Assembly: GCA_016758965.1 (NCBI GenBank)
Contig: JAEPRB010000366.1
Location: 1-30,513, forward strand
Direction: 5' to 3'
DNA: 30,513 bases
Source: Circinella minor
Lineage: Eukaryota; Mucoromycota; Mucoromycetes; Mucorales; Lichtheimiaceae
A program made the position numbers and the translations under genes. Below, piece after piece: positions 1-10,626 of this stretch. The notes beneath the pieces were generated by a model. The model saw only the letters and a list, made by a program, of their open reading frames with translations, did not search any database and was not told the DNA's origin. Positions within the stretch are counted from its first letter, which is position 1, and the number at the start of each line of letters is the position of its first letter.

Positions 1-97
1 AGATGTCTCTTTTTCCTACTTTATTTATATTTTAGTAGTTCCCTATCTTAGTCTCCTTTTATAATTCTATATCCCCTATTTACCTTCGTTCCACCCC

Positions 98-352
98 CAC
101 ATTTTTCCTGCTGCCTAGCAGGTTTTTTCAGTACCGAGCTTTGTTTGAACTGGCGAGAGCAATAAGCTGAAAACAGCGTGTGTTCATTTAATTTCGCCCT
201 TAATAAAATATATAATTTCAACGTACACATTTGCACCTGCTGCCCTGCAGGTTTTTCAGTTCCTCTCTTTGTGAACAGACGAGAGCAATAAGCTGCAATC
301 AGCGCGTGTTCAATTAATTTCGTCATTAATAAAATAAATAAATTTCAACGTA
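98..352. repeat. Two-unit tandem repeat, period about 128 bp
   Basis: Two adjacent copies (about 98-225 and 226-352) share CACATTT, the CCTGCTGCC...GCAGG dyad, TTTTTCAG, GAGAGCAATAAGCTG, CAGCG(T/C)GTGTTCA and TTAATAAAATA-ATTTCAACGTA in the same order. A third CACATTTGCAT at 353 starts another unit that diverges at once. The minus strand is open across both copies (326-48), so a repeated peptide with matching AYCSR and KPA(G/R)QQ segments could be read, but there is no start context or splice structure to support a gene. I see an ancestral tandem duplication and nothing more certain. Confidence 0.8.
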
Positions 353-1034
353 CACATTTGCATCCAAATACCTTCAAAGTCCTTATTTCTATCATTCATA
401 TATTGCTTATACCATTTTATCAAACACCCCTATTCATACTCTGTACACAAAAATTGATATTGATATTCCCTCCAACATTCTCATAATCTCTGCCAAAATT
501 ATTATCTCAAACTCAAACATCGAAATCACATTTACACCATTTCCTAAATATTGGTATATATTTTTATTTTATAACAACTGTAATTTCTTCTATTCAAAAA
601 TATATTTTCTATAATAAATACATATTGCAGACAACAACTTAAAAATTGACTGAGTATTTGTGGCTAAACAAATTCAACCTGAGATCATACTGTAATATTA
701 AGAAAAACGTATAGCCACTGCATATTTATAATCTCATAATAGTATATATACATATATTTATATTCAAATCTCTTTTCTACTCTGTGGCAATCGAATCTTT
801 CTGGTATGTATTATACCAGTAATGTGATATTGTACAATCAACTTTGCTGTGTCAAGAAAGGTGGTGTACACCAAAAAAATTCCAAGTTCATAAGCTACTT
901 GGCCTGCTACAAGCCAAAAACAGATTGGTTTACAAGTGAGTCTGATGGAGCATATCGTCCAAGCGAATGAGCAGTGAGATTGTTTATTTCTGTCAAGGAA
1001 CTCTTTGCATTGTTGAAATTGCTAGATATAGTAC
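353..1034. other. AT-rich stretch with no recognisable gene
   Basis: About 680 nt of AT-rich DNA with short stop-rich frames on both strands. I find no conserved coding segment, RNA gene or long repeat here. Confidence 0.5.
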
Positions 1035-1465
1035 TTGGGCAAACATGGTCATCAGTTCCATCATTCATTTCTTATTCTTCGCAAAAGGATCATGATTCTA
1101 GCTTATTCACCATTATTATTTACAGATGAAGAAATAGTAACAATAAAAGATATTCAATATGATGAACTACTTCCGTTTGGCAGTAACGAATTTGGCGAAG
1201 ACGAAGAGTTTATTGAAAAGGCTGTTGAAGATGTATCCGACGCATATTCTATTGTAAATACGAAATTAGACATGACCAAGAATTCAGTTCGTTTACTTGT
1301 TTCAATGGCTAGAGTAGCAAACTCATCTGAAAAGGTATAATCCTCTTGTCGACCGCAATTTATTATTGGCCTTCTAAAGCATTAACTGTGTTATTTATCA
1401 TGAAGTACCTGAGTTTTGTGTAGAAACAGACGCGTGAGACGAATCTTATAAAATTGAAACCATAA
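1035..1465 (+). CDS. Hypothetical acidic protein (uncertain)
   Basis: A reading frame starts at ATG 1035 (another ATG at 1092) and is open to 1340. Its central part is acidic and protein-like (DELLPFGSNEFGEDEEFIEK). A possible donor AAG|GTATAA at 1334/1335 and acceptor GTGTAG at 1423 join it in phase 0 to 14 further codons ending at TAA 1465, giving about 113 aa; without splicing it stops at 1340. I do not recognise the product and see no domain, signal peptide or membrane segment. It lies in repeat-rich DNA beside a broken coding relic, so it may itself be a relic. Confidence 0.22.
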
Positions 1466-1514
1466 CTAATCGGGATACGGAAGCAAGACTCCATTTATTG
1501 TGAAAATATTATAT

Positions 1515-1640
1515 ATATATATTATAATAACTCCCAGTAAACGAACTAAAACAAGATATATACTAATATATTCATCGAATACACAGAGTGAATATGGAAC
1601 AAGGGCTTCTAATAATAAAGTATTGGAAGGTATTTAATCG
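1515..1640. repeat. Dispersed repeat, copy A (matches about 8835-8960)
   Basis: This stretch matches 8835-8960 in the same orientation. Shared blocks in order are TTATAATAA, an AACTAAAA block, ATACACAG-GAATATGG, CAAG...GCTTCTAATAA and ATTGGAAG, followed by a variant of ATTCAATGGATA. Identity is partial with small indels. It is non-coding as far as I can see and suggests an old dispersed element or segmental duplication. Confidence 0.55.
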
Positions 1641-2364
1641 ATAAGAAGTCACTTGGTTCAAAGATACGTATACAGTGTGTATATTTTTTTCATTATATGT
1701 AAACCTCATACAAACGATATATATAATGAAAATAATGTATACAGAGTATAGAGAATGTTGGATGGATAATGCGAATGGATACAATGCTGGACTACATGCT
1801 CCAATAGGTAAGAGCTGAGAAGGTGTGATTAAGGACAAATATAAAGAAGAATATAAGGAAAAAAGGATGAATGTAGAATCTAGTTTTTTTCTGATAATCT
1901 AAGAATAAACATAATGTTGAATATAATGTGAAGGGACATATTAGAAGGGATAATAATAAAACGAATAACTGTGTGTTTAATGGATCTATTATAAAGACCT
2001 TTATTTTATCAAGAGTTTTTTTTACATACTATTATTACAAGAACATGCTATTACGGTCATTAATATACGTAGCTATCCGTTATATAGCTAATAGTTGTTA
2101 TATTTACCTTTTCTGTTTATAAATAATATCCTTTGAAATCACAACCAAAGCAACCGCTCACAATTCTTTTTACCATTGCAAAACTTATAAGAGCAATAAT
2201 GAAGTTCATCAATCTATCTTGTGGCCACTACTTCTGCGTTTTCAACTGATCTATTTGAGTATACTGTACAATAATATACAAAAACTTGAACTTTTTATAA
2301 AGTACGTATAATTTTTTTTTATTCAAATATATACTTTTTCTATTTACCACAGCATTGTTAAAAC

Positions 2365-2488
2365 TTTGATCCATTACTCCCTAATTACAATGACGGATCA
2401 AAAAAAATCCGACGGATACATAGATCTCAATCCGTTCACAATCCGTATGAAAAATTGATCGGTTTATAAATCCGGATTGTACTAAGAT
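2365..2488. repeat. ATCCG inverted-repeat cluster, left copy
   Basis: The segment starts with an 8-bp inverted repeat TTTGATCC (2365-2372) / GGATCAAA (2395-2402). It continues with several ATCCG/CGGAT units (AATCCGTT, AATCCGTATG, TTGATCGG, AATCCGGATT). A related cluster lies at 28650-28770 in the opposite orientation, so each copy ends close to the 5' end of a coding relic. It could be a non-autonomous element, a leader of a mobile element, or a structured promoter. Confidence 0.6.
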
Positions 2489-2538
2489 CCCTAGGCAATT
2501 GTTTATAGTGCCTGTGTTTATATAAACAAATCCCAATT

Positions 2539-3206
2539 TGAACATTCAGACCAGTGGGTGTGTATATAGATTATGCCAAAAAAATATATGAGTTGTTGAA
2601 TGCAGAATTCAAACCGGAAAAAGTATCTGATGAAGCTGTTGTTTACAACAAAACAAAAATCTGCGTCTCAACAAAAGTATTTGGAACACACTGGTACGAT
2701 CAAGTGGTGATAATGAACTTACAGTCGTTGGCTTTAATATGAAAGGTAAATTAATCTAATACGTTGGAAACTTGGCGAGTGTTAGAATCACTTAAATAAA
2801 GTAGAGGTCTATTTGGTGCTCAAAGCTTTTATCTTTAATTTTCTTACAAGGTCTACAAGGTCAAGGCTTTTCGTTGATGAAGCACAGAGATGTTATTGTT
2901 GCTGCCAAATTAAACACACGCACACTTTATCTACCCCATGATGATGATGAATTGGAAGATTTTCTGGATAACAATGATTTAATTCCTGTTCTCCTTAACT
3001 TGAAGGCAGATAAAAAAGAAAAATGCAGAGAATTACTTGATCCTTTTTGTACAAATACTAGTTCTAATTTATATATGATTAGGACGTTTAAAAAAGACTT
3101 AAGAAAACGACGACAACAAGACGATGATAGCTCTTCAGACAATGACAGCGAACCCTTGAAAGTCATATCATTACACCCAACTTTCTATACCCCGAAAAGA
3201 CGTTAA
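2539..3206 (+). pseudogene. Broken two-exon gene relic, unknown family
   Basis: The first segment (from about 2554; upstream in-frame TGA at 2539) reads a plausible peptide up to THWYDQV near 2705. The exon must then change frame to read DNELTVVGFNMK before donor AAAG|GTAAAT at 2745/2746. The acceptor TTCTTACAAG (2850) restores phase 1 and the second exon (2851-3206) is open to TAA. It includes LMKHRDVIVAAKL, an acidic DDDELEDF stretch, and a Ser/Asp-rich basic C-terminus ending PKRR. The frame change needs a one-base indel somewhere in about 2632-2712; an unusual short intron is the alternative. No start codon is visible. The ELTVVGF...G|GT end matches the relic at 27033-27296. No known domain is recognised. 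Confidence 0.5.
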
Positions 3207-4649
3207 TCTTATGATATTTTAGTCACGAAAAGGTCATGCACTTTTTCCTTTTTCATACTGTATATCCAAGTACATTGATGAATTTTTGTACAAATAACTC
3301 CACTGCATATTCTTGTGTGATAATAACAATGAAATTTTTTTAAAATTTACCACAATATAACACTTTTCTCTGATAAATAAGCTATTTGTTTTGATTCATC
3401 AATGATTATGAATAACTTGACTCCTACAAAGGGTGGCATAATATATGTATATAATCATTACAGCGACTTGAATGCCGATTTTGCTCACCCTAATGACGAC
3501 ACCAAATCAGGACTTCTTTCCAAAATACCAATTTGTTAGCTTTCTGGCCATAGGTAGGAGATGTTTTTTTTATGTGCACATTACATAATAAAATTAATAA
3601 AAATGGGAAAAAAAAAATAGAGAGAGAGTGTGGAGAAAGTGTAGATAATTATAAATAAATAAAAAGTATACAGAGGGTGTAATGGTGTAAGACCATTACA
3701 ATGATATATTCAACCATGCAAATTACTATTTAAATAATACAGAATTATTTAGAATTATTCAAGACGTTATTGATTCGATTTTACCTGAAATTGGATTCGA
3801 ATTAAGGAGTTAAATAATCAAATAATTAATAGTTTCTTCCTTTCACATAAAATAACTATCAGTTCACTCTCTTTCATTTTTATTGAAATAAACTCCCTTC
3901 CCAACCATTTGATCGGTTGAATTTGCTGGTTATAAAAACCACCCTTTTATTTATTTTTCTTTTTATTGAATAAGTTATTGATATAACTTTCCTTATTCCT
4001 TGAATCTTTTACTCGGTATTTCTTATTTTTTCTTTTTATTTTATTATTTACGATACGAACGGGACGTAACAATATGTATAATAAAAATTTCTATATAAAA
4101 ATTGAATTTTGTCTATTAAATAAAAGATGGATCATATAATAGACTATACTTAATCAGAAAGATTTATTAAAAGCATATATTAAAGAGGATAATCTAGGAA
4201 TATTGTAAAAAGGCATATTGTTAATATTATATATAAATTTTTAGGGAAGAGTATTATTAAAACATAAGAAAAAAAGATTTCCTATTAGTTTTTCTCTTCA
4301 ATTTTCAGTTTCGTAATCTGTATTGTAGCATTAATTGTATCTTTTGTATCTATGTTCCCTTTCTTTTTTTGTCTATTTTTTTTTTGTGTTTTTTACTATG
4401 TTTACAGCATAGGAAATCTGGTTTTTCTCCAGATAAATCTGTTCTAATTTTTTTAGAACATAATTTACCTTCATTCTTTCCTCATTTGAATTTATGAGTA
4501 CAAAAATCATTATGCCAGTACTACATACAGGCAATCGTTAAAAAGGGTAAACGGGGAGAAAATCCCAGAAAGAAGGGTGCATAGTTGCAAATCTTTTAAT
4601 ACCCTGTCTGTACTTTTTCTTTTCTAGTTTTCGATCCAGCATAATATAC
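3207..4649. other. Gene-free AT-rich region
   Basis: About 1.4 kb with only short stop-rich frames. A small dyad (GTAATGGTG / CACCATTAC type, about 3679-3700) and long A/T runs are visible; I see no coding exon, RNA gene or repeat shared with the rest of the window. Confidence 0.5.
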
Positions 4650-5698
4650 CAGGGGGTAAGGGCGGCACAACTTCAAGTATGTATACATACAATTTGTTTT
4701 TATATACGAGGAGAAGAAGTTTAGCCTCTAGCTATCGCAAATGCTAGCTATTTTTCTTTATGTATGCATTCAAATATTTCATCCTCGAATAATTTTTTGG
4801 GCACTTGAATACCAGTAAACAGCAACAACATATCTTTATCTTTAATATAGTTTTAGTAATCTTGCGTTTATATTATATTTTCTTGAATCTTGTTTTAATA
4901 ACGATGAGAAAAAAATTGTATTAGTTAGTTTGCTATAACCTGTTGTGCTTGTACGTACGGCGTGACATTTAGATGCACGCAGTTTGGTGCATTCAGCATT
5001 TATAAAGTATGACTAGTCCCAAGCTTTTTTTTTTTTTTTTGGTTATGCTTTATGACCGCCCGTTTGTTCATTATTAATAATACTTTATGCATATTCTATT
5101 GTAGTTAATAGACAAGAAAATGTATTCTTCAAGTAGAATAAATAGCAAGGGAAATCTTATTGTATCAAATGTCTACCTGCATTTTGATTTAATATTGATG
5201 CGTAATCTATATTTGTAGGGATTCCAAAAGGGGATGGGGTATCAAAATTTTAGGTTGGCGTAGGTATCATTTACAGTACGAAAAGGCTTCATGAAAAAAA
5301 GGGGCTCAAGAGAAAATCTGTTTGCCATTGGACAAATTAGAAGCAACCGAAAAAAAAATTACTCTAGTTATAGCAGGATGATTAAACAAATTCTACTATA
5401 ACTTGTCCGTGCCAATTGTAGAAAAGACTACTGTTATTGTATAGTAGTTATATCATCCTGTAATTATTAATCCCATATCGGTTGCTACGTACCGTCACAA
5501 GAGTAATATGGATATTCTCACTGCATATCAAAAGCCGCAGGAGGCATAATTTTACTTTTTATAGATACGTATCACAGGGTAGAAGGTGCTGGTTATTCCC
5601 CCCTAAAAACAATGTATATGATTTGATTTTCGTTTTGTTTTTATAACTGCACCTTATCTCCAAACTTATTTTTTTCTTATATCTTTTATAAACAATTT
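4650..5698 (+). promoter_or_regulatory. Duplicated 5' region of transporter copy 1
   Basis: This segment is alignable to 9540-10626 and 13340-14300 upstream of copies 2 and 3. Conserved landmarks are an ATA(T/C)ACCAG/ATATAGTAG(G)GG block, CAGCAACAACATAT, GCAGTTTGG(C/T)G followed by AGCATTTA, AAGCTTTTTTTT then GTTATGCTTTAT, and AAGGCT-CAT-AAAAAAAGGGGCTC (AGGGG at 5300-5304). TCTTTTATAAACAA just before the ATG resembles a TATA region. Copy 1 is the most diverged and alone carries the long hairpin at 5342-5486. AGGGG is the core of the yeast stress response element; its use here is inference. Confidence 0.5.
5342..5486. repeat. 145-nt imperfect inverted repeat (hairpin)
   Basis: Nested complementary arms occur in order: AGCAACCGA (5342-5350) with TCGGTTGCT (5478-5486), CAGGATGAT (5374-5382) with ATCATCCTG (5452-5460), and CTACTATA (5393-5400) with TATAGTAG (5440-5447). 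The left arm is alignable with the upstream DNA of transporter copies 2 and 3, while the right arm has no counterpart there, suggesting an inverted duplication specific to copy 1. Confidence 0.7.
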
Positions 5699-8397
5699 AT
5701 GTCCCAACATCAACCAATACCAATAGCTACTATACCTGAACCAAAGGTTATAAAAGATAATTACACACAGCATACCAGTAACAATGACAATAGTACAAAG
5801 ACTATCCAAAATGTCGATGAAACAATAAAAAAAAAGAAAAAAGAAATAAAAGGAACATCCTCATTACAGAGTATGGATTCTGATATAACATCAATGATTC
5901 TAAAAAATTCACCTTTGACAACGACTGAAAAACCTTGGTATAGTATTGAGTTAATCAATATTTATAAAAAAGAACATATACTTGATCCAAAAGATTATTC
6001 GATGTCCAAAAAATCTTCGATTCTTGGCATCGTCGCTTTCTCCGCTGCTATGTATGTTGTCATCTTTATTTATTTATTTTATTCAGTCCCAATCTTAACA
6101 GCTTTCTATTATGGTAATGGGACCAAGTACTAGAACATTTGTATCTACAATTACTTACTTTAAAATAATAGGAGTCCTGTTTCAACTAATATCTATGTAA
6201 CAATTCCCTTTTCTATATCGTTTTCTATTGCTGCTACTATATAAAACACCATTTGTTACAATCAAATTTATATCATATTCTTTTTGATTTATTATAATTA
6301 TAGTTCCCAGCTGTGATCGATATGGAAGTAGGGTTAGATACAACGGATACTGCCATTAACGCGTCTCTTAGTGTTTTCGTCTTTGTTACTGCCTTTTTCC
6401 CGCTTTTATGGACCATGTTAGCTGAACGTTATGGAAGTCGACCTATTTATCTTATTTCATTTCTTATTTGTCTTGTTGGAAATATATGTTGTGCTTTATC
6501 TGTAAATATTGCCATGTTTATTGGATCTCGAGCAATCAGTGCAATGGGTTCTTCATCTGTAAGTTTTCTTTTGAAGTCCATTTATATAAGTACATTATTG
6601 TCTATGTTTCTTTATCTGTTGTTACAAAAGTCTTTTTTCTGTATTGTCAACAAAAATTATTAAATTGAATGGTTATTATATTTTAATAGATGATGGCATT
6701 GGGCGGTGGAACAATTGCGTATGTAATATCTGTATAATATGATAATTTCTCAACTCTCTAAAAACGAATGTACTCTCATAGTCTATTTTATACTAATCTT
6801 ATAACGTATTACGTACAAATACCTAGTGATATATTTGAGCCACATCAACGTGGTCGTGCATTTGGATATTTTACTTCTGGTGTGGTACTTGGACCTGCTG
6901 TTTCGTAAGTCTTCTTAAACATTTTTGAAGTAAAAAATAATAATATATCTATATGCTAATAAATATATGTATGAAATAGTCCTATTATTGGTGGATGTTT
7001 GAATCAGGGATTTGGATGGAGAAGTATATTTTGGTTCTTATCCATAGTGTCACTTTTTATTTGGCTGGGTATTCTTTTGATATTACCAGAAACTAAAAAA
7101 TTACTATCTGTTGAATTAAAAAAGGTGAACGTTGAAGAAAAGTATAAGGGTGCTAAGGAGGAGGAAATTAGTTCTTCAAAAACAATCGCAAACAGCAATC
7201 AAGAAAAGAAGTTAAATCTCAATGGACTTTTGGGTCCACTTCAATTTTTTCGCTTCCCAAACGTCACACTTACTACAGTATTTATTGGTATTCTGTAAGT
7301 TCTTTTTAGCAAAATGTATACTATTACTATTTTCGTTTTTATTATTTGATGATATTATCAATTACTTATTATATAGGTTCGTTGTTCAATATTGGCATTA
7401 TATTGTTATGATTGAAAATTCAATCTAGTATTACTATTTTGTTTAATTATTCTCTGCCATCATCTACTAATTTTTTTAAATCACAATAATTATATATACT
7501 TCTACAGATCTTTAACTCTTTACATTATCAACGCCAATTTTGCAAGAATTTATATATATCAATATGGTCTTGATTCGGGTACAGTTGGTTTTTGCTATGT
7601 TGGCATGGCATTGGGAACCATCATAAGTAGTCTTGTTAGTGGCAGAATTGTGGATAAAGTCTATAAAAAACAAGTGGAAAAAACCAAAAATAAAGAAGAA
7701 ATTCGGGCAGAGATGCGTCTAATGAATCCCATTCTTTATGCTTCAATCGTTACCTTATTTTTCTCTTTCACTGCATTTGGATGGTGCATACAAGCAAATG
7801 TTCATTATGTCGTTGGTTTAGTGTGCATATTTTTCTGTGTGTATCATAATTTCTAATTATGGATAGTCTGAAAAAAAGGAAAAAATGGAATGAAAAGAGA
7901 GAAAAAACACCAGAGTAGCCATTTATTATTTTTGCCTAATTGAATATAATAGTAACTATAGTAACACAACCCTAACCACTTTCAATTTTTTATTTTATTT
8001 TCATAGTAGGATTTGCTCTTATAATACCGAATATTATAGTTTCTACATATTTAATGGATTGTTTTTCAAGACAAAGTTCATCTGTTCTAGGTAAGGTTAT
8101 CTATTAAACATATTCTATTGTGAGATATTGTAAAAATAATACATATCATTGTCTTTATACTTAAATCATTGATTTCCTTTTTTGTTTTAATCAGCTTGTA
8201 ACAACTTGGTTCGTTTTAGTATGAGTGGTATAGGCTTTTTGATTGCTTCTGATATACACAAAGTATTAGAACCTGGTATTCTTTATACTATTTGTGGTAC
8301 ACTCAATGTATTGGTTTCAGGAAGCATTATTATTATCCGAATGAATGGGAAGAAATGGGCTATCCAAAGAAGCAGGTTTTTAGAGACCAACAAATAA
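5699..8397 (+). CDS. MFS transporter, drug:H+ antiporter (DHA1-like), tandem copy 1
   Basis: Nine exons: 5699-6051, 6172-6196, 6304-6558, 6690-6718, 6827-6904, 6980-7294, 7508-7836, 8007-8090, 8195-8397; 556 aa. A hydrophilic Lys-rich N-terminus of about 110 residues precedes the 12-TM core. The first helix ends STNIYFPAV, followed by a motif A variant LAERYGSRP (about 165-173), GGGTIADIF (D222) and an antiporter motif C (LGPAVSPIIGG) in TM5. A charged, Ser-rich loop lies between TM6 and TM7 (about 283-335). Known DHA1 proteins export small molecules or drugs in exchange for protons at the plasma membrane; the substrate here cannot be told. The ATG at 5699 adds an N-terminal stretch that copies 2 and 3 lack. 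Every junction keeps frame, so the gene appears intact. Confidence 0.9.
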
Positions 8398-8687
8398 TGA
8401 TCATTTTATTTTTTAAAAAACAGCTTTTATCAGCTATAATATTATAACATATATACATATTGTAATGTTTACTATGTGTTTTTTGATCAATGCAAAATTA
8501 TATATAAAGAAAAAAGCGTTACATGTTTTAGTACAGTGATACTTCTATGAGATGAATATCTCAGCCTTGAAATATATATAAAAGTATAAACATATATAAT
8601 ACATAATATAATTTAATACACCTTTCACACTGGAAATATTATCCTAGCTTAAATATTTTCAGAAACTACTCCCAAAAAGGTCTGGAA

Positions 8688-8849
8688 ATGGCTTCTAAAT
8701 CATTAGTTTTAAGACCCTGGGAGGAGACTATAGATATTAAACGTAAAGAGCTTTTAACAGGCATGTACAAGACCAATAAGAACATCACCATCTATCATTA
8801 TTTGTACCTGTCACATTATATAGACTACATCTTTTGTGTAAATGTATAA
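8688..8849 (+). CDS. Small hypothetical ORF (53 aa) or exon relic
   Basis: ATG 8688 to TAA 8849 encodes 53 aa. Its first 35 residues look coding (SLVLRPWEETIDIKRKELL), while the tail is Tyr/Ile-rich as expected of random AT-rich DNA. The frame is open upstream to a candidate acceptor TTTTCAG at 8656-8662, so it could be an internal exon of a lost gene. No family recognised. Confidence 0.2.
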   Translation: MASKSLVLRPWEETIDIKRKELLTGMYKTNKNITIYHYLYLSHYIDYIFCVNV

Positions 8850-8960
8850 TTATAATAATAGTTACTCGCAGTGAGTAAACTAGAACTAAAATATACACAG
8901 CGAATATGGGGCAAGTATCGCTTCTAATAAAAAAAATTGGAAGAGATTCAATGGATAAAA
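8835..8960. repeat. Dispersed repeat, copy B (matches about 1515-1640)
   Basis: Same order of blocks as at 1515-1640: TTATAATAA, AACTAAAA, ATACACAGCGAATATGG, GCAAG, CGCTTCTAATAA, ATTGGAAGA, ATTCAATGGATA. It lies in the spacer found only between transporter copies 1 and 2. Confidence 0.55.
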
Positions 8961-9539
8961 TGTCCCCCTGGGTTAAAGTTATACACAAGCACTTTATTAT
9001 TACTAACTTTCTCACTTCCATATTTACTTTTTATTTATGCACTGTATACATTTGCGTTTCAAAAATGAAAATAAGAATGAGTAATACATGTTTCGTGCAT
9101 CAAATTTGAATAAGAAAACATAGAGCATAAATCTGATCCACGATAAGCGCCGTCAAATACCTAAACTGGAAAGGGCGTAACTCTAATTAACCATTCCCTA
9201 AAAAGAACCTTGATCCCAAGCGTTACATTTTATTACTTAGATTCAAATTACGTAGTAATCCTTTTTTTTTAAATAGTATAAGTTTTATTTTACGTAATAG
9301 GATTTTGTTGGTAAAATTAGCAGTTTAGTTGTACAACAAAAAGAGGTGCGTTTATTTTCAAGGTTTCAAGACCGATGTCAATTTTGAATTTTCAATTATG
9401 TATACTTCTTCCTACAATTGTTTTTTCGATACATCTTTATGCAATGTAGTACTGCAGGATAGAACATGTATGAAATTATACTACAAAGTATGTAAAATTG
9501 TCCTTTTTTTATACGCCTCTGTAATTTTATTTTTCAGTT

Positions 9540-10626
9540 CCAATACAACATAATATAGTAGGGGTAAAAAAGGGGTAAAGGGGCTACAATGTCAAGTACA
9601 GTATGTCGACATATAGTTTGTTTCTACGTATAAATGAGAATAGAAACTTGATTGGTAGTTATAGCAAAAACTGAACAATTTTTTTTTGTACGTATGCGTT
9701 CAAATATTTTACGCTCAAATACGTTTTTTTTGGGGACATAAAACGAGTAGCAACAACATATCGGCTTCTTTTCTATAATTTAACTTAATCTTACGTTTAT
9801 ATTTTGTTCTATTGACTCTTATCTTAATAATATGCAAAAAAAAAACATCGTGTTAAGTATTTTGATATAATCACCTCATTAACAAGAAGAAAGAATACGA
9901 CTGTGCTTATTTGGCGTGATATTTGATGCAGTTTGGCGTATTTAGCATTTAAGACCGGCTGCTCTTAAGCTTTTTTTTTATTTGTTATGCTTTATAACTA
10001 TCCGTTTGTGAGTTATTAAGGAATACGTAAACAAGAAAAACGAGATTATCTCTATCAAATACAATACGTAGATAGCAAAAAATGATCTTAATGTTTCCGC
10101 TTTTGATAATTTATATATATGTAGGGATGTCTAAAAATAATCGGATTTTCAATCATAGATTGGAGCCGCATGCGTGCCATTATGACAATTGTTAACATAA
10201 TATGTAATACGAAAAAGGCTGCATTAAAAAAAGGGGCTCGAGAGAAAATATAGCTGCCACTAGGCAGATGAAAAACAATTGGAAGTCAATAAATTGTACT
10301 ATTGCTATACCAGGAATATTAATAAATTATATATTAGTTGTCCGTACACAGTGGGCGGGATCGTCACCATCACGGAGATCGATGATCTCTGAATTTTTTT
10401 GAGTGCAAGGTATTAAGACAGCAGGGAAAAATATAATCGTCAACCTCCGAAAAAAAAAGTGATGTCAAAATGTGTATGAACGTTTTTTTTTTTTTTGTTT
10501 TTTAACCACACTTTATCTTCAAGTTCTTTTTCTTTATTACTTTTATAAATAATTATATATCATATTATCAATTAATATCGATAACTATTACATCTCAAAC
10601 TGAGGTTACGTACAGTAGTTAATTAC
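9540..10626 (+). promoter_or_regulatory. Duplicated 5' region of transporter copy 2
   Basis: Very close to the region before copy 3: GGGGACATAAAACGAGTAGC, CAACAACATATCG, GATGCAGTTTGGCGTATT and TTAACCACACTTTATC are shared almost unchanged. AGGGG after an A-run lies at 10232-10236, and CTTTTATAAATAATT is a TATA-like stretch about 80 nt before the ATG. Lower similarity extends to copy 1. Conservation over about 1 kb fits recent segmental duplication, so it does not by itself prove regulatory function. Confidence 0.5.

Larger units (their letters stand above)
8398..9539. other. Spacer between transporter copies 1 and 2
   Basis: The first about 180 nt (to about 8580) are alignable with DNA 3' of copy 2 (13104-13310: TTTATCA, ATAATATTATAA, TTTTGATCAA, ATATAAAGAA, CTCAG(C/T)CTT). 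The remaining about 950 nt has no counterpart between copies 2 and 3, which abut directly. It carries a small ORF and the second copy of a dispersed repeat, so it looks like extra DNA inserted between duplicated units, or lost from the other junction. Confidence 0.5.

Noticed and set aside
1572..1838. 88-aa minus-strand ORF overlapping the dispersed repeat
   Set aside because: The matching repeat at 8835-8960 does not keep this frame, so it is not a conserved gene.
1928..2122. 64-aa plus-strand ORF
   Set aside because: Low-complexity Tyr/Ile/Leu composition and poor start context; reads as noise from AT-rich DNA.
2632..2712. A 55-nt intron to explain the frame change in the left relic
   Set aside because: Possible donor GTATCT exists, but candidate acceptors lack a pyrimidine tract and the skipped segment looks coding, so an indel is more likely.
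9329..9553. 74-aa plus-strand ORF
   Set aside because: Cys/Phe/Tyr-rich random-looking frame that ends inside the duplicated promoter unit; not conserved in the other units.
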